64,000 bases of DNA from Hsuehochloa calcarea (Eukaryota > Streptophyta > Magnoliopsida > Poales > Poaceae). The stretch covers positions 24,585,385 through 24,649,384 of the forward strand of contig CM070594.1 in assembly GCA_036346395.1 (NCBI GenBank). The letters are read 5' to 3'. The translations under genes were made by a program, and so were the position numbers. The notes under the pieces were generated by a model, which ran no database searches, was not told where the DNA came from, and was given only the letters and a program-made list of their open reading frames with translations. Shown here in pieces: positions 1 through 10,690 of the stretch (its first letter is position 1; the number at the start of each line of letters is the position of its first letter).

Positions 1-412
1 TTTCGTAAAGTTTGGAGTTGAGAATCAAAAGTTAGACCTAATTGCAACTTCGTCATCGGTGATTTTATTGTTTGGATCGGTTACGAGATCGCGGTCCGAT
101 CGCCCGTCACCACGGTCCGACCGATTTTGAGCGGTCCGACCGCCAAGATAACAATGGTCCGACCGCCCGCAATCGGTCCGACCGGTTCACTACATGATCG
201 ACCGCCAAGATTTGTATTGCTTTGATTCTTGTTGATTATTGTCGCATTGCTTAGGGGTTTTATTGGATTCAATACTAGTCTTCCATTTGATGGTATATTG
301 ATCTTCATAGCTTTCTAATAGCTCTTTGGAGTGAAATTGTATTGAGTTCATAATTTGTGAAAAAGTGAGCGTGCTCCTATTCACCCCCTCTAGTCGCCTT
401 TACGGTCCAACA
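1..412 (+). repeat. 5' LTR (3' part) of Sirevirus A
   Basis: The first 412 bases repeat, with small indels, the segment at 9179-9599, so they are the end of a 5' LTR whose beginning lies outside the window. The LTR ends in CCAACA directly before a primer-binding site. Bases 90-205 hold a cluster of GGTCCGACCG-type palindromes, the CGG/CCG-rich LTR signature reported for Sireviruses. Differences from the 3' copy include several one-base indels (for example the C run near 385 against the longer run at 9565-9577). Confidence 0.92.
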
Positions 413-428
413 AGTGGTATCGAGCCGG
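413..428 (+). other. Primer-binding site of Sirevirus A
   Basis: TGGTATCGAGCC at 415-426 is one base short of TGGTATCAGAGCC, the complement of the initiator tRNA-Met 3' end used by most plant Ty1/copia elements. It sits two bases after the LTR end. It is a priming site, not a tRNA gene. The missing A matches the indel-type damage seen across this element. Confidence 0.85.
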
Positions 429-470
429 TTAGTTCAATCTTGATCTTAACAGGTCCACCGAACTTTGGCG

Positions 471-2609
471 ATGGATAAGTTTTCTACTAAACCGCATATC
501 TTCGATGGGCACGACTATGCCTATTGGAAGAATCGTATGCGCGTCTTTCTTGAGAGCGAGGACAAGCTATTTGGGATGTTGTTAGAGCCCATTGGTTATT
601 CCTGAAATTGCTACACCGCTTCGCAATTCTTTTGGCTAACAACAATAAGGCTAAGAATCTTTTATATGGTGCACTTGGTAGACAAGAATATGATAGAATT
701 TGCAATCTTTCAAGCAAGATGAAATTTGGAACACTCTCGAAACATATCATGAGGGTTCGTCCCAAATCAAAAAGGTGCGCCAAGCTGTTTACAAGCGTGA
801 GTACAATAAATTCGAGATGCGCCCTGAGAGAGCATCGATGACATTTTCATCGCTTTAATAAAGTAATTAATCAAATGAAAGTCGTTGATATTGAATATTC
901 TCAATCTGAAAATGCCACCCATCTCTTGGCCGCAATCAACACCAAGGAGTGGGAGATGAAAGCTACCGCTATAGAAGAAAATGTTGATCTTTCAAGTCTT
1001 ACTTTAGAATTGCTTTATAGTAAACTCAAGACTCATGAAATTAAAAGAGTTGATCATCCTAAGAAAGATAATTTAGCTTTGGTAGCAGATCCTCTCAAAA
1101 GGCTTTTGATGACTCTTGTGAATCTTCTTACGGATTTTCATTTGCTTGTTTATCCGCTATTCATGAAGAGGAGCTTGAAAGTATTCTCAAGCAGAGTTAG
1201 CTCTTCTAGCTAAGAAATTCACACGGGCCTACAATAATGTGAGAAACAAAAGAGAGGTGGTCCAGAACATGCTATGAATGTGGTGAGCTCAATCATATCC
1301 GACAAATTGCCCCAAGTCGAAAGGTAAGAGCAATCATAAGGAAGGAAAGCCGACTTGGAAGAAGCCTCCTTTCAACAAATCAAGGTATGAGGCAAATAAG
1401 CTTGTGAAGGTCGCCACCGGGTCCTTGCCGATTTTGAGGATCAATCCTTGAGCGATGTGGATCTGGGAGTGAGGAGGACAAGGAGGAGGAGATCCTCAAG
1501 GTAAAAAGAAAGGAAGGCCAAAGACTTCACGGCATGTGCTTCATGGTGACACGGACGACATTGATGATAATGAGGTATCTTTTTCTTATGATGAGCTTTA
1601 CGCTAAATATGATTCTATAGTTGAGCAATTGCTTAGTCAAGATGAAGCGCTTGAATTTGTTATGACAAAAATAAGAAATTAGAGTCAAAAATTAGCAAAC
1701 TGAAAGTAGAGCTTAAAGCTGCTAAGACTCTTGAACTCGATGAATGTTTATCTTGTCATGCTATGCATTCGAAATTACCAAGTTACAATCTGCTCATAAT
1801 ATTTGTGTACAACAACTTGAGAATGCTAAATCTGAACTAAATGAAATTAAAAGTGCTCCTTGTGAAAAATGTTTAGAATCTAGTAAATTGATTGCTTTTG
1901 ATGTTTTTGATTCTAGCCCTTGCACTTCATGCTTAGAAAAGAACGTGAAATCAAAGATATCTTAGAAGTCGCTAGAGTCAAATATGCTTAGCTTAAGGAC
2001 AATATTGAAAATACTACTTGTGCTTCATGTTCCACTCTTAAGCTTGAAATTGCTTTGTATAAGGAAAAATCTATGGATAAAACTTGTGATTCTTGTGTTA
2101 ACTTGAGAAAAGAAAATGCTTACCTTCATGATACATTAGAAAAATTTTCTAAAGGTAAGAAACAATTAAACATGATTCTTGACAAGTCTAAAACTCCTTA
2201 TAAGAAGCAAGGTTTAGGATTCAATTCTTTTCAAGACAATTCAAACCCAAAAGTCATTCAAGTCTTGGAAAAAGGTTTAATTGAATTCAAAACTCAACCT
2301 GCAAAAACATCTTTTAAATCTGCAGGTTTTGCCCAACCTTGTATCAATTCAAATGGTGCATCTTCTAGTGGTACCAAGTACCATTGCACTTATTGCAAAA
2401 AAGGTGGACATTTGATTGAATACTGTTGGCGTAGGTTGAAAAATGATAGGAAAAATTTTGATAGAATTTCATTCATGCAACCTAGAGCTTCTATGAGACA
2501 TGGTAACACTGAAAAGAATAAACCTGGATTAGGATTTTTATCTCATACAAATCATTATGTTTCTAAACATTCTAATTCTAATGTGTATCGATCAAGGTCC
2601 GACCATTGA
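471..2609 (+). pseudogene. gag: Sirevirus A Gag, frame-broken
   Basis: The start at 471 begins MDKFSTKPHIFDG, matching the Gag start of Sirevirus B in this window. Recognisable pieces then alternate between frames: the N-terminal capsid-like part (471-1210), a first CCHC knuckle beginning CYECGELNHI near 1275 that loses its last cysteine to a one-base deletion, a coiled-coil region with CxxC motifs (about 1740-2160), and a second intact knuckle at about 2392-2433 (CTYCKKGGHLIEYC). The longest clean stretch is 2055-2609. Gag would form the cytoplasmic particle that packages element RNA. At least four frameshifts make it non-functional as read, although single-base homopolymer errors in the assembly could contribute. 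Confidence 0.85.
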
Positions 2610-2680
2610 GTGATCACCGGTCGACCGTTTTGGCACCGGATCGACCGCCAAGACAAAGCCGGTCGACCGCCCATGGACGA
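2588..2680 (+). repeat. LTR-like palindrome cassette at the gag/pol junction
   Basis: Copies of GGTCCGACC, CCGGTCGACCG and CGGATCGACCGCCAAGACAA stand between the second Gag knuckle and the protease. They resemble the palindrome cluster in the LTR at 90-205, including the CCGCCAAGA spacer. In elements B and D the equivalent position is ordinary Gag sequence (Arg/Ser-rich tail). See the matching finding. Confidence 0.7.
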
Positions 2681-2847
2681 TTCAAGTCTCATTTTAATTT
2701 AAACATTGCTCATAACGAATGTTAAATGAAATCAAGGATAGTACTTTGGTTTGTATACTCCTTGCGAGACGTGTGTCTCAAGATCGATTCCTAAATCTTG
2801 TTTATCTAATCCCAGTATTGAGACACATCGTTCTTTTGCTCCTTGAT

Positions 2848-3200
2848 TTTTAGGATTACCGCGGAAAGGGGAAGAACACGTGGTTCGTTGACTCCGGATG
2901 TTCACGCCACATGACCGGGAACTCAAAATGGTTCACCTCTTTCACGCGAGCAACAGGTGATGACTTCATCACTTTTGGAGATGATACACAAGGGCGAATT
3001 GAAGGAACAGGATCAATTAGGGTAAACAACAAATTCATTCTAAAAGATGTCGCTCTTGTGGACAAGCTTAGGTATAATCTTCTTTCGCATTTCTCGACTT
3101 CTTGATGATGGTTATGAGACTTTTTTAAGAAAAATGCTTGTCGTGTGCTTGATTCTCTTGGTGAGCTTGTGTTTGGAATCTCTAGAGTTGGTAGAATTTT
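2848..3200 (+). pseudogene. pol: Sirevirus A aspartic protease region
   Basis: The frame reads TWFVDSGCSRHMTG at about 2878-2919. This holds the DSG active-site triad of copia proteases and the following CSRHMTG block, and the frame continues to about 3105 (ILKDVALVDKLRYNLLS). The enzyme would cleave the Gag-Pol polyprotein. A frameshift near 3100 moves the frame into the GAG pre-integrase linker (FFKKNACRVLDS, 3120-3200). The element layout, with protease directly upstream of integrase, is the copia order PR-IN-RT-RH. Confidence 0.88.
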
Positions 3201-3203
3201 TGG

Positions 3204-3995
3204 GTGACTTTTCGTAATCTCTTCTTTGGATCTCTTAAATGTTTGCTTACATCTTCTTCTGATTTTTGGCTTTGGCATCGACGTTTGGGGCACATTGGTT
3301 TTGATCATTTGACGCGAGTTAGCAACCTTGATCTCATGAGAGGTTTGCCTAAGCTCAAAGCTGTCAAAGATGCTGTATGTGCACCTTGTAGGCATGGCAA
3401 ACAAGTTGCCGCCCTCACACCTCTCAGTGACTATGGTTATGGTAGACGGACTGTGCGGTTACTTCATATGGATCTTGTTGGTCCTGCTAGAGTCCGGTCA
3501 GTCGGTGGAAAATGGTATATTCTTGTCATAGTCGATGATCTTTCTAGATATACTTGGGTGTTCTTTCTTACTTCAAAGGATGAAGCTTTTGGTTATTTTC
3601 ATGACCTTGTTCTTCGTTTGGCTTCTGAGCTTCCTGGTGCTTTGAGAGCGATTCGCATGATAATGGCACGGAGTTCAAAAATGCTTCTTTTGCTTCTTTT
3701 TGTCTTTGGCGTGGTATTGAGCATCGCTTCTCCTCTCCACACGTCCCTCAACAAAATGGCGTGGTGGAAAGGAAGAATAGGACCTTGGTCGAAATGGCTA
3801 GGGCGATGCTAGATGAGTATAGCACACCGAGGAGATTTTGGGCGAAGCTATTGCTACTGCTTGCCATATTGCAAATCGTGTCTTTTGAGACCTTCTTTAG
3901 GCAAGACTCCTTATGAGCTTCGTTTTGGTAGAAAACCCTCATTTAGCATTTTGAGTTTTGGATCAAAATGTTTTATTCTTAAGACAGCAATTTAG
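3204..3995 (+). pseudogene. pol: Sirevirus A integrase, frame-broken
   Basis: An HHCC zinc domain is visible: LWHRRLGHIGF with the two histidines and AVCAPCRHGKQ with the two cysteines (about 3270-3405). The catalytic core follows: HMDLVGP with the first Asp near 3470 and DDLSRYTWVF near 3535. The DNGTEFKN block with the second Asp is near 3658 but in another frame after a frameshift. The PQQNGVVERKNRT block is near 3750 and the WAEAI helix near 3840. The last clean piece (3813-3995) keeps LGKTPYELRFGRKP. The function would be inserting cDNA into the genome. Several one-base indels break it. Confidence 0.9.
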
Positions 3996-4479
3996 ATAAA
4001 TTTGAATCAAGAACTTTCGATGGGATATTTCAGGTTATCTGCTCATTCTAGGGTTTCGGGTTTTAATCTGAGACTAACATTATTCAGAGACTTGTAATGT
4101 CACTTTTGATGAGACTAGCCACAGAGCTAGATCAATTGCTCTGAGATGATTTACAGTGTGAGAGTATTTTGTGGAGGAAGATGAGGACGAAGCAAATGTC
4201 ATTCCTCATCTGCGCCGAGGCACCCATATTGATACAAGAACACCGCTACGTCTACTTCACCTTGCTTGAGGCTCTGCTGCATCATCATCATCAGTGACTG
4301 CGGAGGTCGAAGAAACGACATCTCACCCGGCGCCCCGCCGCATTCAGAGACAAAGATCCTCCGGAATGTATAATAGGTAATCTACATGAGCGAGTCACTC
4401 GCTCCGGTATAATGATCCAAATCTCTACTCTCATTCAGCTTTTGTTGCTTCTTTTGAACCCCGCGATATATCACATGCT

Positions 4480-5130
4480 TTATCCGATTCTATTTGGGTA
4501 AATGCCATGCATGAGGAGTTAGAGAATTTGAAAGAAACAAAGTTTGGAACCTAGTAGAACCTCCTAGTGGTCATAATGTTATAGGAACCCGTTGGGTGTT
4601 TAAGAATAAACAAGGTGAGGATGGTTACGTGGTTAGAAATAAGGCCGATTGGTAGCTCGGGGTTTGACCAAGTTGAGGGGTTAGATTTTGATGAGACATT
4701 TGCTCTGTTGCTAGACTAGAAGCCATTCGCATTCTGCTTGCATTTGCTGCATCAAAAGGTTTTAAATTATATCAGATGGATGTTAAAAGTGCCTTTTTAA
4801 ATGGTTTCATAGATGAGGAAGTGTATGTTAAGCAACCCCGGTTTTGAGGATCCTAAATATCCAAATCGTGTTTTCAAGCTATCTAAAGCATTGTATGGTC
4901 TTAAACAAGCCCCTAGAGCACAGTATGATAGACTTAAGACCTTCTTGCTTAAAAATGATTTTGAGATGGGTAAAGTGGATAAAACTCTTTTTATTCTTAG
5001 GCGTGGTAATGACTTCTTGCTTGCTCAAATTTACGTGGATGATATTATTTTTGGTGGTTCCTCTAATGCTCTTGTTTCCACTTTTACGACACTATGTCCG
5101 TGGAATTTGAGATGAGTATGATGGGAGAGC
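4480..5130 (+). pseudogene. pol: Sirevirus A reverse transcriptase, frame-broken
   Basis: Typical copia RT blocks occur in order: EELENFERNKVWNLV (about 4512-4558), GTRWVFKNKQGEDG (about 4587-4627), YQMDVKSAFLNG with the first catalytic Asp (about 4770-4805), SKALYGLKQAPRA (about 4885-4921) and the catalytic YVDDIIFGG (about 5032-5058). Part of the sequence (4813-5115) is in one open frame. Frame breaks lie near 4550, 4660 and 4830. Between the integrase and this block (4000-4480) only a degraded linker is present. Confidence 0.9.
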
Positions 5131-5160
5131 TTAATTACTTTTGGGACTTCAAATCAAGCA

Positions 5161-5943
5161 ATGCAAGGAAGGAACCTTCATCCATCGACGAAGTACACTA
5201 AAGATCTACTCAAACGCTTCAACATGGGTGACTGCAAGCCAATTTCCACTCCCATGGCAACCTCATCGCTTTGGATCCGGATGAGGAAGGAGAAGTCGTG
5301 GATCAACGCGAGTACCGCAAAGATGATCGGCTCCTTCAGATTTGTGGCCTCGAGACCGGACATTCACTTCACGGTATGCCTTTGTGCAAGATTTCAGCGT
5401 CTCAGAGAACTTCCCATCGCCAAGCCGTTAAGCGCATATTCGGTATTTACACTCTACCCTCTTATATGGCATTTGGTATTCCCGCTCTTGACTTTGTCCA
5501 TTAGAGGTTTTTGATTCGATTTTTGCGGGTGTTTGTTAGATAGGAAGAGTACCTCGTGCACTGTCACTTCCTAGGCACTTCTCTTGTATCTTGGTCTTCT
5601 AGGAAGCGGTCTTACATTGCACAATCCTTCGCCGAGGCGGAGTATGTAGTCGCCGCTAGTTGTCAGAGCTGATTTTGTGGATGACGCCCACTTTGAAAGA
5701 TTATGGGTTAAACTTTGCTAGTGTTCCTCTTTTCGTGATAACACTTCGCTATTAATATTGCTAAAACCCGGTGCAACATTCTAGGACTAAGCACATAGAC
5801 ATTCGCTTTCACTTCCTTAAAGATCATGTTGAAAAAGGTGATATTGTGATGCACTTCAGAGAGTCAGATGCTCAATTGGCGGATATTCTTACCAAGCCTT
5901 TAGATCAAACCAGGTTTGCAACCTTGAGAAGTGAGTTAGGGTA
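5161..5943 (+). pseudogene. pol: Sirevirus A RT C-terminus and RNase H, frame-broken
   Basis: After KYTKDLLKRFNMGDCKPISTP (thumb/connection region, about 5190-5253) come SRPDIHFTVCLCARFQ (about 5347-5397), SHRQAVKRIFGI, and the RNase H core SLVSWSSRKRS with AEAEYV near 5585-5650. The terminal copia block LADILTKPLDQ lies near 5876-5907. Pol ends at a stop near 5942. RNase H removes the RNA strand during reverse transcription. At least five frame breaks are present. Confidence 0.88.
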
Positions 5944-7786
5944 ATTTATCCCTATGGGTTGGTTTGAGGGGAGTTTGATCTTTTCTAATCTTTTCTTGTT
6001 CTTTTGATCTTTTATTGTTCTTTTACGAACTTAGTGATCTTTTGAACTTTTTAGGCTTTTAGGCTTTTAATTGCATCTCATTGTGTCATATTGCATTCAT
6101 ATGAAAACTCCAACAAGTGGTTACAACAAATGGTATAAAAAAAATGCATTGTAATTTAAGTTTTTCTACTTATCTTTAAAAATTGATGAAGCTTTGCCTA
6201 TTACCCTTTAGAGCTGTTATATTTCAATTCTTGCTCAACGTCATGTCTAGTTCTTTGACTTGCTAGAATTATCATGCTTTTACATGTGTAGCTAAGTCTT
6301 TGCTATATGAGCTAGAATCTTTTAAACAACTCAAACTAAGAAATTGCAATTTGTGGATGTTTTAGCGAGTTGCGTAATTAGTGCTCCTCTTGTGACATTG
6401 GCCCTGTCAGAATTGCTTTGTTAGCTCTTTGATCTAAAATTGACCATTACTTGAGCTTTTGTGTTCTTGAGATTCTAAAGCGCTCTTGTGAAAAATGAAA
6501 ATCAAGATTGTCTTATGCTTAAATTGTGCCAAACTATTCTTACGAGACCGCTTGTCAAATGACATGAACTTGGAGATAGTTTGATGAACGAACGATCTCA
6601 TGGGGACCGCTTGTCGAAATGACATGAACCTCAAGATTTGTCGCCCGGTAGAAGCTTAGAAAGAGTTTGTGGATGGCTCCTAGTCCGGGATCTTCTTTAC
6701 TAAGATATACCTTTAATCAACTTTTGGTGAAGCTTAGGATGAGTTTGTGGATGGCTCCTAGTCCAGATCTTGTCACTAAGTTAGATCATTAGTCAACTTC
6801 AATATTCAATGCAAATGAGAAAATGTTGACAAATGGGCGTTTACAAAATATTGAGCAAAATGATTCAATACGGACTTGATTGACTCTTAATGTGGTCTTT
6901 GTTAGATTTTTGATCTCACTTTGACATTTTGACATGGCCAATTTCACTTTAGGATCCTGTTGATGAACTTCTTTGAATTTGAAGCGTTGCTTAAATTGAT
7001 CAAATCTATCGCTTTACTTTTGAGCCTTTGTGCTTAGCTTTGATATATATGTCTTACCATGATCTTGCTAGCTATTTGTCAGCTTGATATGTTGTTTGTG
7101 CAATATTAGAGATACTAGCTTGTTCTTTTGGGTAATCTCCAAAGCTTCTTGTAATCAAAAATTGAAAAATACAAAAATTGAAGCCACTCCATTGCACTTC
7201 ATGCATATTCCTCTTTATGCTTCTTTTGTTTCTTCTTTCTTTATTCTCTATTTGTTATTCTGGATGAGAGGAAGGCGTGATTCCTTGATGAATCCATTGT
7301 CAAAGGGGAGAAGATGTGTTAAATGAAAAGATATTTCTTTGGGAGAAGATGTGTAATATTTCTTTGCTACTCTTATTTGGAGAAGATGTGTTAATGAGAA
7401 GATTGGGGAGAAGTTTTTACAAAGGAGGCGAAAATTTGAAATTTGATGATCATAGTGAGGGGAGTTCTTGAGTTGCATTCTTATTGTCTTATTGAATATT
7501 CGAACTTGAATTGCATTCTTTTATACTCACAATGATCATAGGTCAATTGAACAATTGTTCTTTCATATGGACCTCATGTGAGAATTTTGACCCTTTCTCG
7601 AAATCAAAGTTTTTATGCTTTCTTTTGCCTTGTCTCACATGCCTATACTATTACGATGCCGCTTGGTCTTGTTCATTGCTTTTTCTTGCTTATGGACCAA
7701 GTTGTGTCTTTGTGCGAAAAACCGCTGAGTAAACTCATTTTCAAACCTCTTACTTACATTTTCTGGATAATTGCCAATGTGTTCAT
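5944..7786 (+). other. 3' non-coding spacer of Sirevirus A
   Basis: No convincing gene is present in these 1.8 kb of AT-rich sequence. The spacer holds two imperfect tandem repeats of about 77 bp (6648-6723 and 6727-6800, both with GTTTGTGGATGGCTCCTAGT) and a duplicated ACCGCTTGTC..ATGACATGAAC motif (6546-6570, 6606-6630). Several GGGAGAAGATGTGT units at 7300-7440 resemble the repeated polypurine-tract motifs reported upstream of the Sirevirus 3' LTR. Elements B and D carry counterparts as CTCCCCCT/TCTCCCCCTTTGACA motifs in their spacers. Confidence 0.7.
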
Positions 7787-7798
7787 CAAGGGGGAGAT
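7787..7798 (+). other. Polypurine tract of Sirevirus A
   Basis: AAGGGGGAGAT lies directly before the 3' LTR start TGTGGATTTC. This is the expected place and composition for the plus-strand primer. Confidence 0.85.
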
Positions 7799-9599
7799 TG
7801 TGGATTTCATGGGGATATGCTCCAGATCTTAGGATGATGTGACAATTGGCAATGGCGTTTACGGTTTGTCGTTTCACGCGTTTTCGACAAAGCTACTGTG
7901 TATCTCGGGCGGGCGGTCCGACCGGTCCTTGCTGCGCGGTCCGACCGGTCCCATATCGGTCGGACCGGCCATCTGGGGCGGTCGGACCGGCGATGACCAA
8001 AAGTGTTCAAATCGAGCTGGGCCAAAAATAGGTGTTGTAGACAAGTAAGGGGATCCCAATGCACTTGGTCTCATGATTTTTGGAGTCTCCAGTGAAAAGT
8101 TCTATTGGTTTAAAGTTTCGTAAGGTTTGGATTTTGGGAGCTTGAATTTGGCTAAGTCTAAGGCGGTCCGACCGCTCACGTGGAGCGGTCCGACCGCCAT
8201 GGGGCGATCCGACCGGCTCACTGGGCGGTCGGACCAGAATTACTTGAACGTCGGCCAACCGTGGCGATGTTGTTTTGTTAGGTCAAAGTCATTAGTTTCA
8301 TGGCATATGATTTGCATGATGCATGTTTTGACTAACATGGGTCAAGTTGTGAAGAACTTGTTCCCGAATCGTGTTTTTTGTATGCGTGGTTGTGCGGGTA
8401 GCTTGGTGGTCAACGACGGTCAACGGCGAGGAGAATCGGGACTAGACTTGAAGAGTTGAGGTCCAGAACGATCGACAATGCCGGGTGAGGTCAACGACTC
8501 AAGCGTGACACAAGATGGACAAGGGTGACCTATTGGCTAATCCATGACGCATGGTGAAGCGGTTTAGGTCAAAAATTAAAGACGGCGCTTCGCGAAGCGT
8601 GCGTGTGTGACCCGTTTGTTAGTGGGCCTTAACGGGAGCCAAATTAAGTCAAACCCTAAGAGTTTTAGGCCTCCACTATAAATAGGAGGAGATGGTGGCT
8701 GCACCTCTCGCTCTCTCGCCGTTTTATGTTTCAAAACCCTAATTGTCTTTAGGGGAGTTGAGGTGGAGGCTAGGGCTCTTGATGGTTTGTGGTGAATTTC
8801 GTGATCCTTGATTGTCCACTGATCCATGATGGTGTGGATGTAATCCAGCAACAATCACGAAATCAATCTATGCAAGGTTTGCTTGAGATAAGTCTCTTTT
8901 CGTTCTTGCTTTCAATTTCGTGTTTTTAGGGCTTTCTTTGATCCGCGAGTTTGTGATTGATTCTTTCACGTGAATTAGCTTGCTGTGATATGTGTGAATC
9001 TATCTAGCATCATCTTGATCATCAATCTCTCACGAACAAGCTTTAGGATCAAGTTTTCGTTCTTGCCCGGTTTTAGACCTTCTATTAATCAATTGGCAAT
9101 TGCTCAAGATCGTTCCAAGAATTATCATAATATTCGATTGGAATAGGTCCTCAATAGCATAGAGAAGGTGTGTGCAAAGTTTCGTAAAGTTTGGAGTTGA
9201 GAATCAAAAGTTAGACCTAATTGCAACTTCGTCATCGGGCTGATTTTACTGTTTCAGATCGGTTCAGATCGCGGTCCGATCCGCGTCGTCACCACGGTCC
9301 GACCGATTTTGAGCGGTCCGACCGCCAAGATAACAATGGTCCGACCGCCCGACAATCGGTCCGACCGGTTCACTCAATGATCGACCGCCATGCTTGTATT
9401 GCTTTGATTCTTGTTGATTATTGTCGCATTGCTTAGGGTTTTATTGGATTCAATACTAGTCTTCCACCAGATGGTATATTGATCTTCATAGCTTTCTAAT
9501 AGCTACTGGAGTGAAATTGTATTGAGTTCATAATTTGTGAAAAAGTGAGCGTGCTCCTATTCACCCCCCCCCCCCTCTAGTCGCCTTTACGGTCCAACA
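7799..9599 (+). repeat. 3' LTR of Sirevirus A
   Basis: A segment of 1.8 kb starting TGTGGATTTC after the polypurine tract and ending CCAACA. Its last 420 bases match the 5' LTR fragment at 1-412. Three palindrome clusters of the GGTCCGACCG/GGTCGGACCG type occur at 7910-7995, 8162-8235 and 9265-9370. A promoter-like TATAAATA lies at 8677-8684. Other LTRs of the same superfamily in this window (24036, 30033, 45258, 11856) are in the opposite orientation. Confidence 0.93.
8677..8684 (+). promoter_or_regulatory. LTR TATA box
   Basis: TATAAATA followed by GGAGGAG and a pyrimidine-rich stretch sits mid-LTR. The same box recurs, as TATTTATA on the + strand, in the reverse-oriented LTRs at 24971, 30976, 46140 and 12736. 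The U3 promoter is therefore preserved across copies. Confidence 0.7.
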
Positions 9600-9660
9600 T
9601 AATCGTTTGAGTGGGGGCGCGGGCAAACCCTAGAGTCCAGATATAAATAGGGTTGGACAT

Positions 9661-9926
9661 CACACAAGGTTCTAAAGTAGAACCGTCTGTGATAAATAAT
9701 ATCACAGACGGTTACAATAAATAACTATCTGTGGTAGATTGTGTATCATAGACAGTTTGTAGATGAAACCATCTGTGATATCTGATGTATCACAGACGGC
9801 TTATCCTAAGGAATCGTCTGTGATAGCTTATATATCACATACGATTTTTAAATGAAACCATCTGTAATAGATTATCACAGACGATTTGTAGATGAAATCG
9901 TCTATGATATTCTTTTGTATTAGTAA
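9661..9926. mobile_element. CACTA-type subterminal repeat block
   Basis: The block is an alternation of CCGTCTGTGATA and TATCACAGACGG units in both orientations (9683-9905), the short subterminal repeat pattern of En/Spm (CACTA) elements. The right edge TTTTGTATTAGTA resembles a decayed form of the CACTA terminus seen at 13844-13860. The left edge is degenerate. It may be the 3' end of a minus-oriented CACTA whose transposase C-terminus lies at 10122-10445, or a small non-autonomous copy. Confidence 0.6.
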
Positions 9927-10121
9927 ATCTTGTTTAGTTTATTGGCTAGCCTCAGAAAATGTTAGCCATACCCTCTGAAACAAGTAGAAACACAAGTACA
10001 TGTATATATCCAATTCACATTCATTTCAGAAATAAGTGTATCCATTTCAAAGTACAAATCAATTAACTAAAATGAACTAAAATTAGCCATTAAGAATATA
10101 TACACACATGTACCATTAAGT

Positions 10122-10445
10122 TCAATCTATATTGTGGAACTCCCCATATGGCACATTCTCAACCCTTATGCAATACACACATTGTTCGATCTTTAAAAAT
10201 TGGCCCTTTATGATGATCAATGCGTATGTAGCTAGTTTCATCACGTTGTTTGTCTCGTCAAATTGATTGTATTCTTCCTCATCCACTACATTCTCAACTC
10301 TGACAATCCTTCTTTTCCATGAAGAACTACGTGGTGCTTCTTATTTGCCTGATAGATTAATAGAAGCCTTGAACAACTTGGTTAGCGAGTACAAATGGTT
10401 TGTCTTTGTATTCAACACGTTCGAGATCCACGGTAGTGACACCGC
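10122..10445 (-). pseudogene. CACTA transposase C-terminal (DUF4216-like) fragment
   Basis: On the minus strand the frame reads VEYKDKPFVLANQVVQ and then, after a frameshift, KRRIVRVENVVDEEEYNQFDE, ending at a stop at 10122-10124. These blocks resemble the conserved C-terminal region (DUF4216 and downstream) of plant TNP2-type CACTA transposase genes. The start is not visible and the piece is short, so it is a relic. Its orientation agrees with the terminal array at 9661-9926 being the 3' end of the same element. Confidence 0.65.
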
Positions 10446-10690
10446 ATGTGAGCCTCCGAAATCAAATCCGTTTCAAGTCAAGTGATTGCACTGGAGGCAC
10501 AACACTTAACAAGCAAGGAAAGCGATTTCGAGTGCCCGGATATGTATCTCATGTTAGTCCCCAAGGATCAGTGGATAATATGCACATATCGAATACAACA
10601 TTGCTTTCACATCCACACACAATATACAAGAATAATAGAATCGTTATTACAACATCACTAAATAGAACCTTAAGGTACAAGTTTGTATAA

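Noticed and set aside
90..205. CRISPR-like look of regularly spaced short palindromic repeats
   Set aside because: The spacers are part of a conserved LTR sequence repeated in other copies, and the window is plant DNA. These are retrotransposon LTR motifs.
413..428. tRNA-Met-like sequences at 413, 21003 and 30018
   Set aside because: Only about 13 bases match the tRNA 3' end, each adjacent to an LTR. They are primer-binding sites, not tRNA genes.
7807..8258. Several overlapping ORFs rich in Arg, Pro, Asp and Ser in the LTR
   Set aside because: They are translations of the GGTCCGACCG palindrome clusters, which are open in most frames. The same happens in every Sirevirus LTR copy here.
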